This document shows positions 53,077-62,268 of a DNA stretch of 64,000 nt, piece after piece. Under the pieces are notes generated by a model that made no database searches, was not told the origin of the DNA, and saw only the letters and a list, made by a program, of their open reading frames with translations. Position numbers and translations under genes: made by a program. The stretch comes from Inhella proteolytica (lineage in GTDB: Bacteria > Pseudomonadota > Gammaproteobacteria > Burkholderiales > Burkholderiaceae_C): contig NZ_JAEDAK010000002.1 in NCBI RefSeq assembly GCF_016093275.1, positions 496,001-560,000 of the forward strand, written 5' to 3'. Each line of letters opens with the position of its first letter. Positions within the stretch are counted from its first letter, which is position 1.

Positions 53077-56000
53077 ATGAACGCCCGACAGCCGCAGCTC
53101 CCGCTCGAAAGCACCGAACAGCGCACGCGCACCCTGGTGTTCTGGGTCAACGACCAGCGCCATGTAGTCGAGAACCCTGACCCGCGCATGCTGCTGCTGG
53201 ACTACCTGCGCTCGCCGGAGGTGGGGCTGACCGGCACCAAGAAGGTCTGCGCCCAGGGCGGCTGCGGGGCCTGCACGGTCACCCTGTCGCGCTGGAACCC
53301 GCGCAGCGGTCAGGTCGAGCAGCGCGCCATCAATTCCTGCCTGCGCCCGCTGTGCGCGGTGGATGGCATGGCCATCACCACCGTCGAAGGCGTGGGCAAG
53401 GTGGCCACCGGCCTGAGCCCGGTGCAGTACACGCTGGCCCTCAACAACGGCACGCAATGCGGCTACTGCACGCCCGGATGGGTGATGAGCATGCACAGCC
53501 AGCTTGTGGCTCGGCCGGACGCCCAGCTGACGCAGGCCGAGATCGAGGCCTTGTTCGACGGCAATCTGTGCCGCTGCACGGGCTTTCGTCCCATCCTTTA
53601 CGCCATGCGGCACTTTGCGGCCGGCTGGAGCGAGGCGGACGAACGCGGCTCGATGCGCTGCCAGCCCTGGCCCGGTTACGACGCCAAGACCGGCAAGGCC
53701 GTCATCCCCATCCAGCTGGCGCAGGAACCCAACCCGATCCAGAACCTGCCGCATTGCCCGCCGGTGCCGCTGGACCTGCGGCAGCGCGACAGCAGCTGGC
53801 GCCGCGTGCTGAGCCTGGCCGAGTTGGAGCAGGCGCTGCGCGCCCACCCCGGGCCGGACCCGCTGCGCCTGGTGATGGGCAATACCTCCATCGGCATCTA
53901 CGGCGAACCGGCGCAGGACGTCTGCTACGGCGCCCCCTTCAGCCGCATCGACATTTCCGAGATCCCCGAGCTGCATGGCCGCACGGCCGGCAGCGAAGGC
54001 CTGGTGCTGGGTGCAGCCACCACCTACACCGAGCTGCTGGAGTTCCTGGATGCGCTGATGGGCACGGCGAGCGAGGCCCAGCGCAGTGGCCTGACCGCGC
54101 TGCGCTACATGGCGCAGCGCACGGCCGGCCGCATCGTGCGCGACGCCGCCAGCCTGGGCGGCAACACCATGCTGGTGGTGCAGCATGTGGAAGACGGCGT
54201 GCCCTTTCCTTCCGACCTGTTCACCGCCCTGTGCGGCCTGGACGCCGAGGTGGACGTGGCCTGCCCGAACTGGAGCGCACCCCGCCGCCTGGGCCTGCCG
54301 GCCTTTGCCGAGGCCTGGCGCCAGGACCCGGAGCTGCAGCGCGGTGCCATCCTGCTGCGCTACCACGTGCCCTACACCGCACCGCGCGAACTGATGCGCA
54401 CCTTCAAGGTGGCGCTGCGCGAGATCAATGCGCATTCCATCGTCAACGCGGGCCTGCGGGTGCGCTTCGGCGCCGACGGGCGGGTGGAGCAGGCCCGGGT
54501 GGTCTACGGCGGCATCGGCCCCATCGCCTTCCAGCTGCACGAACTGGAGCAATGGCTGCAGGGCCAGGCCTGGAATGCCGCGCTGCTGGCCGGCGGCCTG
54601 CAGCGGGTGCGTGCGGCGGTGCGCTCGCGCCTCGAGGCCACGCGCGAGCGCATGGCCGCCCTGCCCGACGAGGGCTTCACCGACGCCTACCGCAGCCATC
54701 TGGCCGAGAGCTTCTTCTACCAATTCTTCATCTGGGTGGCTGAGCAGGTGGCCCCCGAAAGCGTGCCGCCGGCCCTGCGCTCGGCCGGGCAATGGCCGCT
54801 GGAGCGGCCGGTGTCGCGCGGCACGCAGGCCTACCAGAGCTACCCCGACGAGTACCCGGTCAATCGGCCCTACATCAAGGCCGAGGCCTTCATCCAGGTC
54901 AGCGGCGAAGCGGTCTACACCCACGACGAGCCGCTGCCCCGCCATGGCGTGGAAGCCGCACCGGTGCTGGCCATCCAGCCCCTGGCACGCTTCAGCTTCC
55001 GCAAGCCCGGCGGCGGCGCGCCGCTGGCCCCTGCCGAGCTGGCGGCCTGGCTGCGTGAACAGCACGCCGACTTCGTGGACCTCGTCAGCGCCCAGGACGT
55101 GCCGGGCCGGAACAACCAGGCCTACGGCCAGAACCCGGAAGACCCGCTGATCTGCCAGGACCAGGTGACGGCCTGCGGGCAGGTGCTGGCCCTGGTGCTG
55201 GCGCGCACGGCGCAGGCCGCCATCAACATCGCCTACCGCGTGCAGCAGGACTGCGTGGCCTATGCCCCGTTGCCGGACGCCGCCGGCGCGCCGCGCCAAC
55301 CGCTGCTGAGCCTGGAGCAGGCCATTGAGGCCAAGAACTTCCTGGTGACGGACAACATCTGGGGCATCTCCCGCGACGGCAGCCAGCCGGGCTGGCAGCA
55401 GGCCGAGCGCACCGTGCTGAGCTGGCAGGGGCGCAGCGTCGCCTGCCAGGTGGTGAAGGGCGAGCAGATGTCGCGCTGCCCGCAGATGCACTTCTACCTG
55501 GAGACGCAATCGGCGCTGGCGACCCCGAACGACAACGGCAGCCTGACCGTCATCTCCTCCACCCAGAACCCCGACACCATCCTCTCGGCCGTCAGCGCGG
55601 CGCTGGGCCTGGCGTCCAACCAGGTGGACGTGCAGGTGCGGCGCGTGGGCGGTGGCTATGGCGGCAAGGGCCCGCGCTCGCCCTGGGCCGCGGCCAATGC
55701 GGCGGTGGCGGCGCACAAGCTCGGCCGGCCGGTGAAGCTGGCCATGACACGCGAGGCCGACTCCGCCCTGTTCGGCCACGAGAGCCCGCTGTTCGGCCGC
55801 TACGCCTTCGCCATCGGCACCGGCGAGGACAAGCCCGAGCACCGCGGCCTGCTGATGGGGCTGGACATCCACTACTTCATGGACGCCGGCAACACCGCCG
55901 ACTGCACGCCGGTGGTGATGGACTGCGTGCTGCTGCGCGCCGACAACGGCTACTACGTGCCGCACTACGAAACCAAGGGCGAGGTCTGCCTGACCAACCT

Positions 56001-57390
56001 CATCAGCAACAGCTCCTTCCGCAGCCTGGACGCGATCTCCGGCATCGTCGTGCTGGAAGACGGCCTGGAGGCGGCCGCACATGCCATCGGCATGCTGCCC
56101 GAGGAGGTGCGCGAAAAGAACCTCTACCGCCTGGGCGACTTCACCCCCTATGGCCAGGTGCTGGAGTACTGCTACCTGCAGGACGTGTGGCAGTACGCCA
56201 AGCAGAAGGTGGACTTTGCGCGCCGCCTGGAGCAGGTGCGCACGTTCAACCGCAACAACCGCTGGCGCAAGCGCGGCATTTCCATGCTGCCCATCAAGTA
56301 CGGTATGGGCTTCAACGCCACCTTCCTGGAGCGCGGCGATGCGCTGGTGGACATCTTTGACGGCGACGGCACCGTGGTGGTGCGCCATGGCGGCTGCGAG
56401 ATCGGCCAGGGCCTGAACACCCAGGTGATGCAGTTGGTGGCCGAGGCGCTCAACATCCCCGTCTACCTGATCCGCGTGGGCACCCTGTCCACCCAGGTCA
56501 TTCCCAACCCCATCTCCACCGGCGCGAGCACCGGCAGCGCCTTCAACGGCGGCGCGGCCCAGAAGGCCGCCCAGCGCCTGCGCAAGCGCCTCGAAGCCTT
56601 CTGCGTGGAGCAGCTCAACAGCCGCGGCCGCGACTACTGCCGCCAGCAGCACCTCGACTTCTGGAGCTACGACGAGGGCTGGAACACGCCCTACGATGCC
56701 GGCAATGGCCAGCAACGGCTGCTGTGGCAGGCCATCGTGGCGGCCGCCAATATGGCGCGCGTCAACCTCTCCGCCCAGGCCCAGCACAACGAGAGCGGCG
56801 GCGAGCGTGCGGACACGAACCTGCAGTTCCACCCGGGCACGCAGGAAACCGCGCAGAACTTCGTCGGTTTCACCTACAGCGTGGGCTGCAGCGAGGTCGA
56901 GGTGGACATCCTGACCGGCGAGACCACCATCCTGCGCTCCGACCTCATCTACGACATGGGCAAGAGCCTCAACCCGGCCACCGATGTCGGTCAGCTGGAG
57001 GGCGCCTTCGTGCAAGGCATTGGCCGGGTGCTGATGGAGAACGTGGTCTGGCAACCCGACGGCCCGCAGCGCGGCATGAACAACACGCCCAATACCTGGG
57101 GCTACAAGATCCCGGCCAGCACCACCATTCCGCGCGAGTTCCACGTCGACCTGTACCCACGCGAACGCTCGGCCGAGGTGCCCGAGAACCCGAACCTGCT
57201 GATGTCGGCGAAAGAGGTGGGCGAGCCGCCGCTGTGCCTGGCCGCCACCGTGTACTTCGCGCTCAAGCACGCCATCCTCGATTCACGCAGCGAGCGCGGC
57301 CTGCCCGGCTGGTTCCGGCTGGACATGCCCTGCACCGTGCAAACGGTGCGCGAGGCCTGTGCGGTGGAGATCGAGGCGATGGGGCTGTAG
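53077..57390 (+). CDS. Single-chain xanthine-dehydrogenase-type molybdoenzyme
   Basis: About 1437 residues from ATG 53077, which has GGAGG 8 bp ahead. The order is eukaryote-like. Two [2Fe-2S] domains come first (CAQGGCGACTV; GYCTPG ... CRCTGFRP). The FAD domain follows (AASLGGNTML), then the molybdopterin domain (VGGGYGGKGPRS; GGCEIGQGLN; SAKEVGEPP with the catalytic Glu). It oxidises a purine or aldehyde with water, passing electrons through FeS and FAD. The substrate-binding Glu of GGKETRS is Gly here (residue about 865), and the FRGFGGPQ loop reads FRSLDAIS. Substrate is therefore uncertain. No xdhC maturation gene is nearby. Soluble, probably cytoplasmic. Confidence 0.85.
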   Translation: MNARQPQLPLESTEQRTRTLVFWVNDQRHVVENPDPRMLLLDYLRSPEVGLTGTKKVCAQGGCGACTVTLSRWNPRSGQVEQRAINSCLRPLCAVDGMAITTVEGVGKVATGLSPVQYTLALNNGTQCGYCTPGWVMSMHSQLVARPDAQLTQAEIEALFDGNLCRCTGFRPILYAMRHFAAGWSEADERGSMRCQPWPGYDAKTGKAVIPIQLAQEPNPIQNLPHCPPVPLDLRQRDSSWRRVLSLAELEQALRAHPGPDPLRLVMGNTSIGIYGEPAQDVCYGAPFSRIDISEIPELHGRTAGSEGLVLGAATTYTELLEFLDALMGTASEAQRSGLTALRYMAQRTAGRIVRDAASLGGNTMLVVQHVEDGVPFPSDLFTALCGLDAEVDVACPNWSAPRRLGLPAFAEAWRQDPELQRGAILLRYHVPYTAPRELMRTFKVALREINAHSIVNAGLRVRFGADGRVEQARVVYGGIGPIAFQLHELEQWLQGQAWNAALLAGGLQRVRAAVRSRLEATRERMAALPDEGFTDAYRSHLAESFFYQFFIWVAEQVAPESVPPALRSAGQWPLERPVSRGTQAYQSYPDEYPVNRPYIKAEAFIQVSGEAVYTHDEPLPRHGVEAAPVLAIQPLARFSFRKPGGGAPLAPAELAAWLREQHADFVDLVSAQDVPGRNNQAYGQNPEDPLICQDQVTACGQVLALVLARTAQAAINIAYRVQQDCVAYAPLPDAAGAPRQPLLSLEQAIEAKNFLVTDNIWGISRDGSQPGWQQAERTVLSWQGRSVACQVVKGEQMSRCPQMHFYLETQSALATPNDNGSLTVISSTQNPDTILSAVSAALGLASNQVDVQVRRVGGGYGGKGPRSPWAAANAAVAAHKLGRPVKLAMTREADSALFGHESPLFGRYAFAIGTGEDKPEHRGLLMGLDIHYFMDAGNTADCTPVVMDCVLLRADNGYYVPHYETKGEVCLTNLISNSSFRSLDAISGIVVLEDGLEAAAHAIGMLPEEVREKNLYRLGDFTPYGQVLEYCYLQDVWQYAKQKVDFARRLEQVRTFNRNNRWRKRGISMLPIKYGMGFNATFLERGDALVDIFDGDGTVVVRHGGCEIGQGLNTQVMQLVAEALNIPVYLIRVGTLSTQVIPNPISTGASTGSAFNGGAAQKAAQRLRKRLEAFCVEQLNSRGRDYCRQQHLDFWSYDEGWNTPYDAGNGQQRLLWQAIVAAANMARVNLSAQAQHNESGGERADTNLQFHPGTQETAQNFVGFTYSVGCSEVEVDILTGETTILRSDLIYDMGKSLNPATDVGQLEGAFVQGIGRVLMENVVWQPDGPQRGMNNTPNTWGYKIPASTTIPREFHVDLYPRERSAEVPENPNLLMSAKEVGEPPLCLAATVYFALKHAILDSRSERGLPGWFRLDMPCTVQTVREACAVEIEAMGL

Positions 57391-57404
57391 GGCGGGTTCA
57401 GAGC

Positions 57405-58199
57405 TCAGGGTCTGAGAGGTCGTGGGGCCAGCACCCGCCGCAGCCCCCAGGCGCCCAGGAGGCCGATGCCCACCGCGGCCAGCCCCAGCGAACCCAGCTC
57501 GCCCCAGGGACTCGCCTGCGCATCCGCACGCGCGGCCAGCAGGGTCAACCAGCTGTTGTAGGCCGCATGCAGGCCGATGCAGGGGATCAGCGAGCGCGTG
57601 CGCTCATACAGCCACCCCAGCAGCAGGCCCAGCAGGGAGCCGATGACGAACTGGTAGACATTCAGGTGCATCAGCCCGAACAGCAGGGCCGACGCCGCAA
57701 TGGCCTGGCCACGCGGGTAGCGCGTCAGCATCCCGCGCAGCACCACGCCGCGGAACAGCATTTCCTCCAGCACGGGCGCCAGCAGGCAGACCGCCACCAG
57801 ACTGGTCAGCGAGCCATCCATCATCAACTCGAAGCCCGCCTGCTCCGCAGCCGAGACCGGCAGCAGCTCCATCAGGAACTCGCCGAGCTGGCCCAACAGC
57901 AGCGCCAGCAGCGGCGTGATCATCAGCAGCTGCGGCAGGGTCAGCAGGCCGATCACCCAGGGCGAGGCCTTGCTGGCGTGGAAGAGCTGGCGGTAGCCGA
58001 GCCGGGCCAGCGGCATCAGGCCCAGGAACAGCAGGCCGTTGCCCAGCACCATGGCCAGCGGCCAGAGCGCAGGCTCCGGCAGACCCAGCGGGGTGTGCAG
58101 CTCCTGCAACAGGGCGTACGCCAGCACCTGAAGCAGGATCAGCGCCAACGCCAGCAGCAGGGCTTGGGGAATGGAAGGGAAGGCTGGTGCTTGCTGCAT
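57405..58199 (-). CDS. CPBP family intramembrane protease
   Basis: About 264 residues from ATG 58199, with about eight hydrophobic helices. The CAAX-protease/bacteriocin-processing (Abi) motifs are present: APVLEEMLFRGVVLRG (EExxxR), LLFGLMHLNVYQF (His) and CIGLHAAYNS. These enzymes cut within the membrane and several give bacteriocin immunity. The gene ends 14 bp from the convergent molybdoenzyme stop. On the same strand upstream of it lies the hairpin region of glmS. Confidence 0.87.
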   Translation of the reverse strand: MQQAPAFPSIPQALLLALALILLQVLAYALLQELHTPLGLPEPALWPLAMVLGNGLLFLGLMPLARLGYRQLFHASKASPWVIGLLTLPQLLMITPLLALLLGQLGEFLMELLPVSAAEQAGFELMMDGSLTSLVAVCLLAPVLEEMLFRGVVLRGMLTRYPRGQAIAASALLFGLMHLNVYQFVIGSLLGLLLGWLYERTRSLIPCIGLHAAYNSWLTLLAARADAQASPWGELGSLGLAAVGIGLLGAWGLRRVLAPRPLRP

Positions 58200-58310
58200 G
58201 GAGTGCGGTGACAGGCGGTGGGGGCCAAGTTGGGGGCGATTGGGGGCCTTCGCTGACGGTGCCGGCTCCTTCGCATCGGGTGTGGCCGACCGCGCGCTGC
58301 GCCTCGGTTT

Positions 58311-58601
58311 GTGCCGTGTGGCCACACGCTGCGCGAGCGGCCACACGTCCAAGCTCGGATGATCGGCTGCGCCGATCAGGCCGCTGCGCGGCCCAACTTG
58401 GCGCAGCCGGTCGCCGTCTCATCGACGGTGACCGACTTCGCCAAGTTGCGGGGCTTGTGCCGTGAACCGGCTCGCTGCGCGACCCGGTTCACGTCCAAAC
58501 CGAGTCGCAGCGCTTGCGCTGCGCGGCGGCTGCGCCGCCGAACCTGGCGAACTCCGTGCCCGTCATTCGACGGTCACGGATTTCGCCAAGTTTCTCGGCT
58601 T
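58311..58601. repeat. Two 145-bp hairpin modules copying the glmS 3' end
   Basis: Unit A (58311-58456) and unit B (58457-58601) are tandem, begin GTGCCGTG and end GGCTT. Each contains a short hairpin with loop CGCTGCGCGA (stems at 58315-58323/58339-58347 and 58461-58470/58484-58493). Each then has a 24-bp imperfect hairpin (58395-58418/58424-58447 and 58541-58564/58569-58592), 21 of 24 positions paired in both. In unit B the right arm is the real end of glmS with its stop codon at the apex. In unit A it is a second copy still reading [11 protein letters not shown]. The sequence of the stems differs between units but pairing is kept. This fills most of the 363-bp gap 58200-58562. Confidence 0.88.
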
Positions 58602-60416
58602 GTCCACATCCGTGCCTCTGGCGCAGGCGGTGTGATACGCCAGCAGCTGCAGCGGCACCACATGCAGGATGGGCGAGAGCGCGCCGTAGTGCTCGGGCAT
58701 GCGGATCACGTGCAGGCCCTCGCCGCTCTCGATGTGCGAGTCGGCATCGGCGAACACGAACAGCTCGCCGCCGCGCGCGCGCACTTCCTGCAGATTGCTC
58801 TTGAGCTTTTCCAGCAGGGCGTCGTTCGGCGCCACGGTCACCACCGGCATCTCGGCCGTCACCAGGGCCAGCGGGCCGTGCTTCAGTTCGCCGGCCGGGT
58901 AGGCCTCGGCATGGATGTAGCTGATTTCCTTGAGCTTGAGCGCGCCTTCCAGCGCGATCGGGTAGTGCAGGCCGCGGCCCAGGAAGAGCGCGTTCTCCTT
59001 GCGGGCGAAGGCCTCGCTCCAGGCCACCACCTGCGGTTCGAGCGCCAGCACGGCCTGCACGGCCACGGGCAGGTGGCGCAGGGCCTTCAGGTGATCGGCC
59101 TCCTGCGCCTCGCTCAGGTGGCCACGCACCTTGGCCAGCGTCAGCGTCAGCAGGAACAGGCCGACCAGCTGGGTGGTGAAGGCCTTGGTGGAGGCCACGC
59201 CGATCTCGGCGCCGGCGCGGGTGATGTAGTTCAGCGCGCACTCGCGCACCATCGCGCTGGTGCCCACATTGCAGATCGTCAGCGTGTGCTGCATGCCCAG
59301 GGAGCGGGCGTGCTTAAGCGCGGCCAGGGTGTCGGCAGTCTCACCGCTCTGGCTGATGGTGACGACGAGCTGGCGCGGGTTGGGCACCGAGTCGCGGTAG
59401 CGGTATTCGCTGGCGATCTCGACGCTGGTGGGGATCTTGGCGATCGACTCCAGCCAGTACTTGGCGGTGCTGCCGCTGTAGTAGCTGGTGCCGCAGGCGA
59501 GGATCAGCACCGAGTCGATGTCCTTGAAGCGCGCCGCGGCGCCGGCACCGAAGAGCTCGGGGCCGATGGTCTCGACGGCGTCCAGCGTGTCGGCAATCGC
59601 CTTGGGCTGCTCGAAGATTTCCTTCTGCATGTAGTGGCGGTAGGGGCCGAGCTCGGCCGCGCCGCTGTGCGCGTGCACGGTCTTGACCTCGCGCTCGACC
59701 GCCGTGAAGCGGCCAGCCTGGGCATGGCTGATCCAGTGCTTGCCCAGTTGCAGGTCCACCACATCGCCCTCTTCGAGGTAGACGATCTGGTCCGTCACGC
59801 CGGCCAGGGCCATGGCGTCGGAGGCCAGGAAGCGTTCGCCCTCCCCCACGCCCAGCACCAGGGGCGAGCCCTCACGGGCGCCGACGACGCGCTGCGGCTC
59901 GTCGCGGTGGAACACGGCGATGGCGTAGGCGCCCTTGAGGCGCTGCACGGCCTGCTGCACGGCTTCCAGCAGGTCGCCGTTGTAGAGCTGGTCGACGAGG
60001 TGGCAGATCACCTCGGTGTCGGTCTGGCTGTGGAACACATAGCCACGCGCCTGCAGTTCGGCGCGCAGCTCGTCGTGGTTCTCGATGATGCCGTTGTGCA
60101 CCAGGGCCACGCGGCCCGCCGCACCTTCAGCGGCGTTCGGCCCGGGGCTGAAGTGCGGGTGGGCATTGCGCACGGCCGGCACGCCATGGGTGGCCCAGCG
60201 GGTGTGGGCGATGCCGGTGCCGGAGGCAATGCCGTCCTCGGCCGCCTGGGTCTGCAGCTCGGCCACGCGACTGGTGGAGCGGGCGCGGCGCAGCGCGCCG
60301 TCCTGATGCACGGCCACGCCGCAGCTGTCATAGCCGCGGTATTCCAGGCGCTTGAGGCCTTCGATGAGGATCGGGGTGATGTTTCTGCTGCTTACCGCGC
60401 CAACGATGCCGCACAT
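58563..60416 (-). CDS. glmS: Glutamine-fructose-6-phosphate aminotransferase
   Basis: 617 residues. It starts [12 protein letters not shown], giving the N-terminal Cys nucleophile of the glutaminase domain (about 1-240). Two SIS sugar-isomerase domains follow ([25 protein letters not shown]) and it ends [13 protein letters not shown]. It makes glucosamine-6-phosphate for peptidoglycan and LPS. In a chitin user it would be needed less when GlcNAc is plentiful. It is divergent from an AsnC/Lrp gene with a 160-bp shared region. Its 3' end is one arm of a large hairpin. Confidence 0.97.
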   Translation of the reverse strand: MCGIVGAVSSRNITPILIEGLKRLEYRGYDSCGVAVHQDGALRRARSTSRVAELQTQAAEDGIASGTGIAHTRWATHGVPAVRNAHPHFSPGPNAAEGAAGRVALVHNGIIENHDELRAELQARGYVFHSQTDTEVICHLVDQLYNGDLLEAVQQAVQRLKGAYAIAVFHRDEPQRVVGAREGSPLVLGVGEGERFLASDAMALAGVTDQIVYLEEGDVVDLQLGKHWISHAQAGRFTAVEREVKTVHAHSGAAELGPYRHYMQKEIFEQPKAIADTLDAVETIGPELFGAGAAARFKDIDSVLILACGTSYYSGSTAKYWLESIAKIPTSVEIASEYRYRDSVPNPRQLVVTISQSGETADTLAALKHARSLGMQHTLTICNVGTSAMVRECALNYITRAGAEIGVASTKAFTTQLVGLFLLTLTLAKVRGHLSEAQEADHLKALRHLPVAVQAVLALEPQVVAWSEAFARKENALFLGRGLHYPIALEGALKLKEISYIHAEAYPAGELKHGPLALVTAEMPVVTVAPNDALLEKLKSNLQEVRARGGELFVFADADSHIESGEGLHVIRMPEHYGALSPILHVVPLQLLAYHTACARGTDVDKPRNLAKSVTVE

Positions 60417-60493
60417 GGTGTTGTCCGCCCAGGTTTGAAAAGGTGGCGGATGCTAGGCAGTCGGCGACGGCATGTGCTTTCAAAATTTGCATT

Positions 60494-60545
60494 CATTTGA
60501 AATACTCATGCACCTTCTTCTTGGTTCGCACTCTTATTTCAAATG
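60494..60545. promoter_or_regulatory. Inverted-repeat operator between glmS and the AsnC/Lrp gene
   Basis: CATTTGAAATA (60494-60504) and TATTTCAAATG (60535-60545) are perfect 11-bp inverted copies with centres 41 bp apart, about four helical turns. The surrounding 100 bp are strikingly AT-rich for this genome. The position 31 bp before the Lrp-type gene and 77 bp before glmS suits autoregulation and possibly control of glmS. Confidence 0.6.
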
Positions 60546-60576
60546 ACAGAAGTATTTGATTTATTTATCCACCCAA

Positions 60577-61041
60577 ATGGATGCCATTGACCTGCGCCTG
60601 CTCGACCTGCTGCAGCGCGATGCCAGCCTGACCAACCAGACCCTGGCCGAGCGCGCCGGGGTCTCGCCCGCCACCGCGCTGCGCCGCGTCAAGGCCTTGC
60701 AGGAGCGCGGCGTCATCGAAGCCCAGGTGGCACTGCTGAACCCGGCCGCCTTCGTGCCCCTGCTCACGGCCCTGGTGGAGATCACGTTGGACCGCCAGGG
60801 CGCCGAGCACCTCGAAGCCTTCGAGCGCCGCACGATCGCCTTCGACGCCGTGCAGCAGTGCTACCGCACCTCGCCGGGGCCGGACTTTCTGCTCGTCATC
60901 CAGGTGCGCGACATGGACGCCTACGCCGCCCTGGCCCAAGAGCTCTTCACGCAGGACGCCAATGTGCGGAATGTGAAGGCCTTCTTCGCGGTCAAGCGGG
61001 CCAAGTTTCGGCCCAGCCTGCCGCTGCCGCCAGCCGCTTAA
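60577..61041 (+). CDS. AsnC/Lrp family transcriptional regulator
   Basis: About 154 residues from ATG 60577; a TTG seven codons earlier is also open and neither has a strong ribosome site. The N-terminal helix-turn-helix reads MDAIDLRLLDLLQRDASLTN, QTLAERAGVSPATALRRVKA. The C-terminal RAM domain (VQQCYRTSPGPDFLLVIQV) binds an amino acid. Lrp-type proteins wrap DNA as multimers and the inverted repeat upstream is a likely site. Its stop overlaps that of the convergent rlmI by 4 bp. Confidence 0.9.
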   Translation: MDAIDLRLLDLLQRDASLTNQTLAERAGVSPATALRRVKALQERGVIEAQVALLNPAAFVPLLTALVEITLDRQGAEHLEAFERRTIAFDAVQQCYRTSPGPDFLLVIQVRDMDAYAALAQELFTQDANVRNVKAFFAVKRAKFRPSLPLPPAA

Positions 61042-62219
61042 CGCCGCATCACCAGCAAGCCCTTCAGGTACTCGCCTTCCGGGAACACCAGGGTCTGCGG
61101 ATGGTCGGGCGCGGCGCCCACGCGGTCGACGATGTAGGCGTCGATGCCCGCATCCATGCCCGCGCCGGCAATGATCTTGTGGAACAGCTCCGGCCCCACG
61201 CCGCCCGAGCAGCTGTAGGTGCAGAGCAAGCCGCCCGGCGCCAGCAGGCGCAGGCCCAGGCGGTTGATGTCCTTGTAGGCGCGGCTGGCGCGTTCGGCAT
61301 GCGCGGCCGAGGGCGCGAACTTGGGCGGGTCGAGCACGATGGCGTCGAACTGCCGGCCTTCCTTGATGAAGCCGCGCAGGGTGGCGTTCACATCGGCATC
61401 CAACGCCAGGTGGTGGGCGGGGTTGAAGCCGTTGAGCGTGACGTGCTCGGTGGCGCGCGCCAGCGCGGGGCCGGAGGAATCGACGCTGGTCACGTCCGTG
61501 GCCCCACCGGCCAGCGCCGCCACCGAAAAGCCGCCGGTGTAGGAGTAGCAGTTCAGCACCCGCTGCGCACCCAGCTGGCGCACCCAGCGGGCGAACTCGC
61601 GGCGGTTGTCGCGCTGGTCCAGGTAGTAGCCGGTCTTGTGGCCCTCGGCCACGTCGAGCTTGAGCTTCCAGCTCGATTCATGCAGCTCCACCTCGGTGGC
61701 ACCCTCACCGCGAACCCAGCCCTTGACCGGCGTCAGGCCCTCCAGCTGGCGCACGCCCGAATCGCTGCGCTCGAAGAGGCGCGTCAGGCCGGTGGCGGCG
61801 AGCAGGGCGTCGGCGATCACGCCCTTCCACTGCTCGGTGCCGGCGGCCAGGAACTGCGCCACCAGGGTGTCGGCATAGCGGTCGACGATCAGGCCGGGCA
61901 GGCCATCGGCCTCGCCGTGGATCAGGCGCTGGCCATTGCTGTCGATCGCCAGCCGGGCGCGGTAGGCCAATGCGGCGGCGATGCGGCGCTCGAAGAAGGC
62001 GGCGTCGATGCGCTCGGCCTCATCGAAGCTCCAGGCGCGCAGCTTGATGGAGGAGCTGGGGCTGTAGGCGGCCCAGCAGAGGAAATCGCCGCCAGCGGAT
62101 TCGACCCGCACGGTCTCGCCGAAATCGGCCTTGCCCTTGGCGATCGAGCCCTCGAAGACCCAGGGGTGGCGGCGCAGCAGCGAGCGCTCTTTGCCCTCGC
62201 GGAGTTTGATGACTTTCAT
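61038..62219 (-). CDS. rlmI: 23S rRNA m5C methyltransferase RlmI-like
   Basis: 393 residues. An N-terminal PUA domain (about 1-75, RRHPWVFEGSIAKGKADFGE) is followed by an EEHEE-like middle domain and a class I SAM methyltransferase. SAM-binding lies in VLNCYSYTGGFSVAALAGGA, and the catalytic-loop motif is VLDPPKFAPS with a late Cys in LCTYSCSGG. E. coli RlmI methylates C1962 of 23S rRNA. The order and length match that family. Confidence 0.88.
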   Translation of the reverse strand: MKVIKLREGKERSLLRRHPWVFEGSIAKGKADFGETVRVESAGGDFLCWAAYSPSSSIKLRAWSFDEAERIDAAFFERRIAAALAYRARLAIDSNGQRLIHGEADGLPGLIVDRYADTLVAQFLAAGTEQWKGVIADALLAATGLTRLFERSDSGVRQLEGLTPVKGWVRGEGATEVELHESSWKLKLDVAEGHKTGYYLDQRDNRREFARWVRQLGAQRVLNCYSYTGGFSVAALAGGATDVTSVDSSGPALARATEHVTLNGFNPAHHLALDADVNATLRGFIKEGRQFDAIVLDPPKFAPSAAHAERASRAYKDINRLGLRLLAPGGLLCTYSCSGGVGPELFHKIIAGAGMDAGIDAYIVDRVGAAPDHPQTLVFPEGEYLKGLLVMRR

Positions 62220-62268
62220 GCCGCCATTGTCCCGCCCGGGCTACAAGCCCGGATCCGCCCTGAGCCGC

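Noticed and set aside
53014-57270. Open frame of 1418 codons on the minus strand
   Set aside because: It mirrors the xanthine-dehydrogenase-type gene, which has all cofactor motifs; the antisense frame has none.
58200-58562. An intact Tn7-like insertion at glmS
   Set aside because: The duplicated glmS tail is suggestive, but no transposase, Tn7 end repeats or cargo genes are present in the window.
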